A stretch of 8,405 nt of DNA. It comes from Gammaproteobacteria bacterium. Lineage in GTDB: Bacteria > Pseudomonadota > Gammaproteobacteria > GCA-001735895. Within the stretch, counting starts at the first letter, position 1. Every line of letters starts with the position of its first letter. Made by a program: the position numbers and the translations under genes. The stretch spans positions 1-8,405 of the forward strand of contig JAOTUD010000081.1 of assembly GCA_029864065.1 (NCBI GenBank), written 5' to 3'. Below the pieces are notes generated by a model. The model ran no database searches and was not told the DNA's origin. It was given only the letters and a program-made list of their open reading frames with translations. Of this stretch, positions 6,218 to 8,405 are shown in pieces.

Positions 6218-7363
6218 TCAGGCGACGGATTCGTCGAGAAACTTTTTGACGACGGGCGAGAAGTGCTGGTCGTCGATCAGAAACGCGTCATGGCCGTTGA
6301 CCGAATCGATTTCGACGTAGTCCACCTCGGTGCCGGTAGACCGCATGACGTCGGCAATTTCTCTTTGCTGGCGCGAAGGAAACAGTATGTCGGTAGTGAC
6401 GCCGACCACCAGCGCTTTGTTGACGTCGAGTTTCGACATGCCTTCGCTGACGGTTCCGCCATGTTCGGCGATATCGAACCAGTCCATCGCGCGGGACAGG
6501 TAGAGATAACTGTTGGGATCGAAGCTGGCAACGAATTTTTGCGCATTGTACTCGAGGTAATTCTCGATCTCGAACTCGCGCTCGAATCGTTTGCCGGTTA
6601 AATTTTCCGGCGGCAGGCGACTGCGGTCGAACTTTGAATTCCATTCGTCGGCGGCGCGATAAGATACCAGGCCCAGCTTACGCGCCAGCGTCATGCCCGA
6701 CACAGGCCGGGTATCGTCGGTATAATGCCCGCCATTCCAGGCCGGATCACTGCGGATGATTTCCCGCTGCAACGAACGCAGCGCAATCGTTAACGGCAGC
6801 GCGCGGGTTGCCGCGGAAATGGATACCAGGAAATCGATTTTACCGGGATACTGCATCGCGTAAGCGATCGATGACATGCCCCCCATCGACGAGCCCACCG
6901 CGGCATGTATTTTTTCGACACCAAGCTCGCGCATCAGATAGTAGCCCGAACTGGCGATATCCTCGACGGTCACGTCCGGAAAATCGGCGCCGTAGCTTTG
7001 CCCCGTTTCCGGATTGATAGAAACCGGTCCGGTGCTGCCGTAGCAACCCCCAAGCGAATTGGCGCACACCACGAAAAAGCGATCGGTGTCGATTGCCTTG
7101 CCGGGACCGATCATGTATTCCCACCAGCCGGGGGTCTGGTCCTGCGGCGACGAGGCAGCGTGGGCGCTTGGCGAGAGCCCGGTAAAGATCAGTACCGCAT
7201 TGTCCGCTGCGGCGGACAGCTCGCCCCAGCATTCGTAGGCAAGCGTTACCTCGGGCAACCGCCCGCCACGCCACATCGGCATTCCGCCCTGCGGGAGATT
7301 TGCCAGCGTGATGTGACGGGTAGCCGCGGTCGTGAAGCTATAAGCGTTTTCTTCGTCTGCCAT
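6218..7363 (-). CDS. MetX-family acyltransferase, possibly serine O-succinyltransferase
   Basis: The product is 381 residues from the ATG at 7363. That start is preferred over the ATG at 7381 because GGAG (7371-7374) lies 7 nt before it. The protein is an alpha/beta-hydrolase of the MetX family, which transfers acetyl or succinyl from CoA to the hydroxyl of homoserine or serine. The predicted triad is Ser159 in the elbow GSSMGG (157-162), Asp325 in TTDILFP and His358 in NGHDAFL. The family block PGWWEYMIGPGKAIDTD (78-94) is intact. It differs from the Pseudomonas MetX I recall: FTGLSPSAHAASS replaces HALSGHHHAAG; VSYRAADEW replaces ITYLSDDAM; NSYLYLSRAMDWFD replaces NTYLLMTKALDYFD. These forms look more like the serine O-succinyltransferase / fungal CysA-like branch, so a role in cysteine rather than methionine synthesis is possible. 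It lies 39 bp downstream of nadA, probably co-transcribed. The family is sure; the substrate is an inference, so no symbol is given. Confidence 0.88.
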   Translation of the reverse strand: MADEENAYSFTTAATRHITLANLPQGGMPMWRGGRLPEVTLAYECWGELSAAADNAVLIFTGLSPSAHAASSPQDQTPGWWEYMIGPGKAIDTDRFFVVCANSLGGCYGSTGPVSINPETGQSYGADFPDVTVEDIASSGYYLMRELGVEKIHAAVGSSMGGMSSIAYAMQYPGKIDFLVSISAATRALPLTIALRSLQREIIRSDPAWNGGHYTDDTRPVSGMTLARKLGLVSYRAADEWNSKFDRSRLPPENLTGKRFEREFEIENYLEYNAQKFVASFDPNSYLYLSRAMDWFDIAEHGGTVSEGMSKLDVNKALVVGVTTDILFPSRQQREIADVMRSTGTEVDYVEIDSVNGHDAFLIDDQHFSPVVKKFLDESVA

Positions 7364-7402
7364 CAGTTGGCTCCGTCCCATTAATTCGACAGCGTGGTCG
7401 AG

Positions 7403-8405
7403 CTAGATTTCCAGCATCCGCTGCAGCGCAATGCGCGCATTGTCAGCGATGCCCGGCGCAACCGATATGCGATTAACCACGTTGCCTTCGACCAGGTTCT
7501 CGAGTACCCATGCGAGATGCTGCGGATCGATACGAAACATCGTCGAACACATGCACAGCATCGGCGACATGAACTGCACGGTCTTGTTCTCGCCCGCGAG
7601 ACGCTCGTGCAGTCGGTTGACCAGGTTTAGTTCGGTGCCGACCAGCCATTGCGTGCCCGGCGCGGCCTCGGTAATCGTCTTGATGATGTACTCGGTAGAG
7701 CCGACATAATCAGACATCTGGCAGACTTCGAAACTGGCTTCGGGGTGCGAGATGACCTTGCCATCGGGGCATTCGCGCCTGAAATTTTCGATCTGCTCCG
7801 GTTTGAACATCTGGTGCACGGAACAGAATCCTTTCCACAAAATCATTTTTGCAGCCTTGATCTGCGCGGCCGTCAATCCGCCCATGGGCAGGTCATAATC
7901 CCATACGACCATTTCATCGAGCGGGATGCCCATCTTGTAGCCCGTGTTTCTGCCGAGGTGCTGGTCCGGGAAGAACAGGACTTTTTCGCGTCGCACAAAA
8001 GACCAGTCGAGAATTTTCTGCGCATTGGTCGAGGTGCAGACGATGCCGCCATGCTCGCCGCAGAAAGCCTTCAGGTTTGCCGCGGAATTGATATAGGTTA
8101 CCGGCGTAATGGTTGCGTCGGCATCCAGTACCGAATTCAATTCCCGCCAGGCCCGCTCGACCTGCTCGAGGTCGGCCATGTCGGCCATCGCGCAGCCGGC
8201 CGACAAATCGGGCAGTATCGATACCTGTTCAGGGCGTGAAATGATATCGGCCACCTCGGCCATGAAGTGCACGCCGCAAAAGACGATGAACTCGGCTTTG
8301 GAGTCTGCCGCCTGGCGCGACAGCTTGAGCGAGTCGCCCGAAAAATCGGCATGTTTGAACACTTCATCGCGCTGATAGTGATGACCGAGGATAACGACCC
8401 TGTCG
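7403..8405 (-). CDS. nadA: Quinolinate synthase NadA (5' partial)
   Basis: NadA condenses iminoaspartate with dihydroxyacetone phosphate to quinolinate, the first pathway-specific ring of de novo NAD synthesis, using an oxygen-sensitive [4Fe-4S] cluster. The visible 333 residues run from RVVILGHHYQRDEVFKHADF at the right edge to a TAG at 7403-7405. Roughly 20-30 N-terminal residues should lie beyond 8405, so the GTG at 8362 is not the start. Conserved blocks are LGHHYQRDE, FSGDSLKLSR, LPDLSAGCAMAD, FFPDQHLGRNTG, WKGFCSVHQMF, SHPEAS and VGSTEYI, with the C-terminal CMCSTM. The Cys in AGC (codon 8192-8194), the one in GFCSVH (codon 7823-7825) and one Cys of CMC are the probable three cluster ligands. 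The spacing resembles the longer Bacillus-type NadA more than the E. coli protein. The metX-family gene follows after 39 bp. Confidence 0.96.
   Translation of the reverse strand, partial: DRVVILGHHYQRDEVFKHADFSGDSLKLSRQAADSKAEFIVFCGVHFMAEVADIISRPEQVSILPDLSAGCAMADMADLEQVERAWRELNSVLDADATITPVTYINSAANLKAFCGEHGGIVCTSTNAQKILDWSFVRREKVLFFPDQHLGRNTGYKMGIPLDEMVVWDYDLPMGGLTAAQIKAAKMILWKGFCSVHQMFKPEQIENFRRECPDGKVISHPEASFEVCQMSDYVGSTEYIIKTITEAAPGTQWLVGTELNLVNRLHERLAGENKTVQFMSPMLCMCSTMFRIDPQHLAWVLENLVEGNVVNRISVAPGIADNARIALQRMLEI

Noticed and set aside
6197..7384. Open frames on the + strand opposite the metX-family gene
   Set aside because: The - strand gene has full family motifs, a good ribosome binding site and a terminator; the opposite frames have no recognisable motif.

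Overview
The window looks like chromosomal DNA from a gammaproteobacterium. MutS (about 856 residues) is close to the Escherichia coli protein along its whole length. It is followed by a 7Fe ferredoxin of the Azotobacter FdI / FdxA type, and mutS next to fdxA is an arrangement known from Pseudomonas. No plasmid, phage, insertion-sequence or CRISPR feature was found. Most of the window is housekeeping sequence with an accessory-looking left flank. I did not find a new multi-gene system. The points worth a second look are a MetX paralogue that resembles serine O-succinyltransferases, a diguanylate cyclase with an unrecognised N-terminal domain behind a strong promoter that overlaps a CRP-like palindrome, and a symmetric inverted repeat between two convergent genes.

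Left flank (1-2011): the 3' part of a polysaccharide deacetylase-family gene (+) converges on a secreted polysaccharide lyase of the heparin lyase I / PL7-like jelly-roll type (-). Both point to carbohydrate metabolism or cell-surface polysaccharide. Hand-sampled GC is about 45-53% in the deacetylase, against 60% or more in mutS. About 400 bp of non-coding sequence separates the lyase from mutS.

Centre (2012-6154): mutS, fdxA and a GGDEF diguanylate cyclase all lie on the + strand. The cyclase has its own good sigma70-type promoter (5082-5110), so it is probably a separate transcription unit from fdxA.

Right flank (6169-8405): nadA (quinolinate synthase, 5' end outside the window) and a metX-family acyltransferase lie on the - strand, 39 bp apart, and form a probable operon. 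It ends in a hairpin with a U-tract that lies between the convergent acyltransferase and cyclase genes.

Functionally the window covers mismatch repair (MutS), electron transfer (FdxA), c-di-GMP signalling (the cyclase), de novo NAD synthesis (NadA) and the activation step of sulfur amino acid synthesis (the MetX-family enzyme). Two of the products, FdxA and NadA, carry Fe-S clusters.
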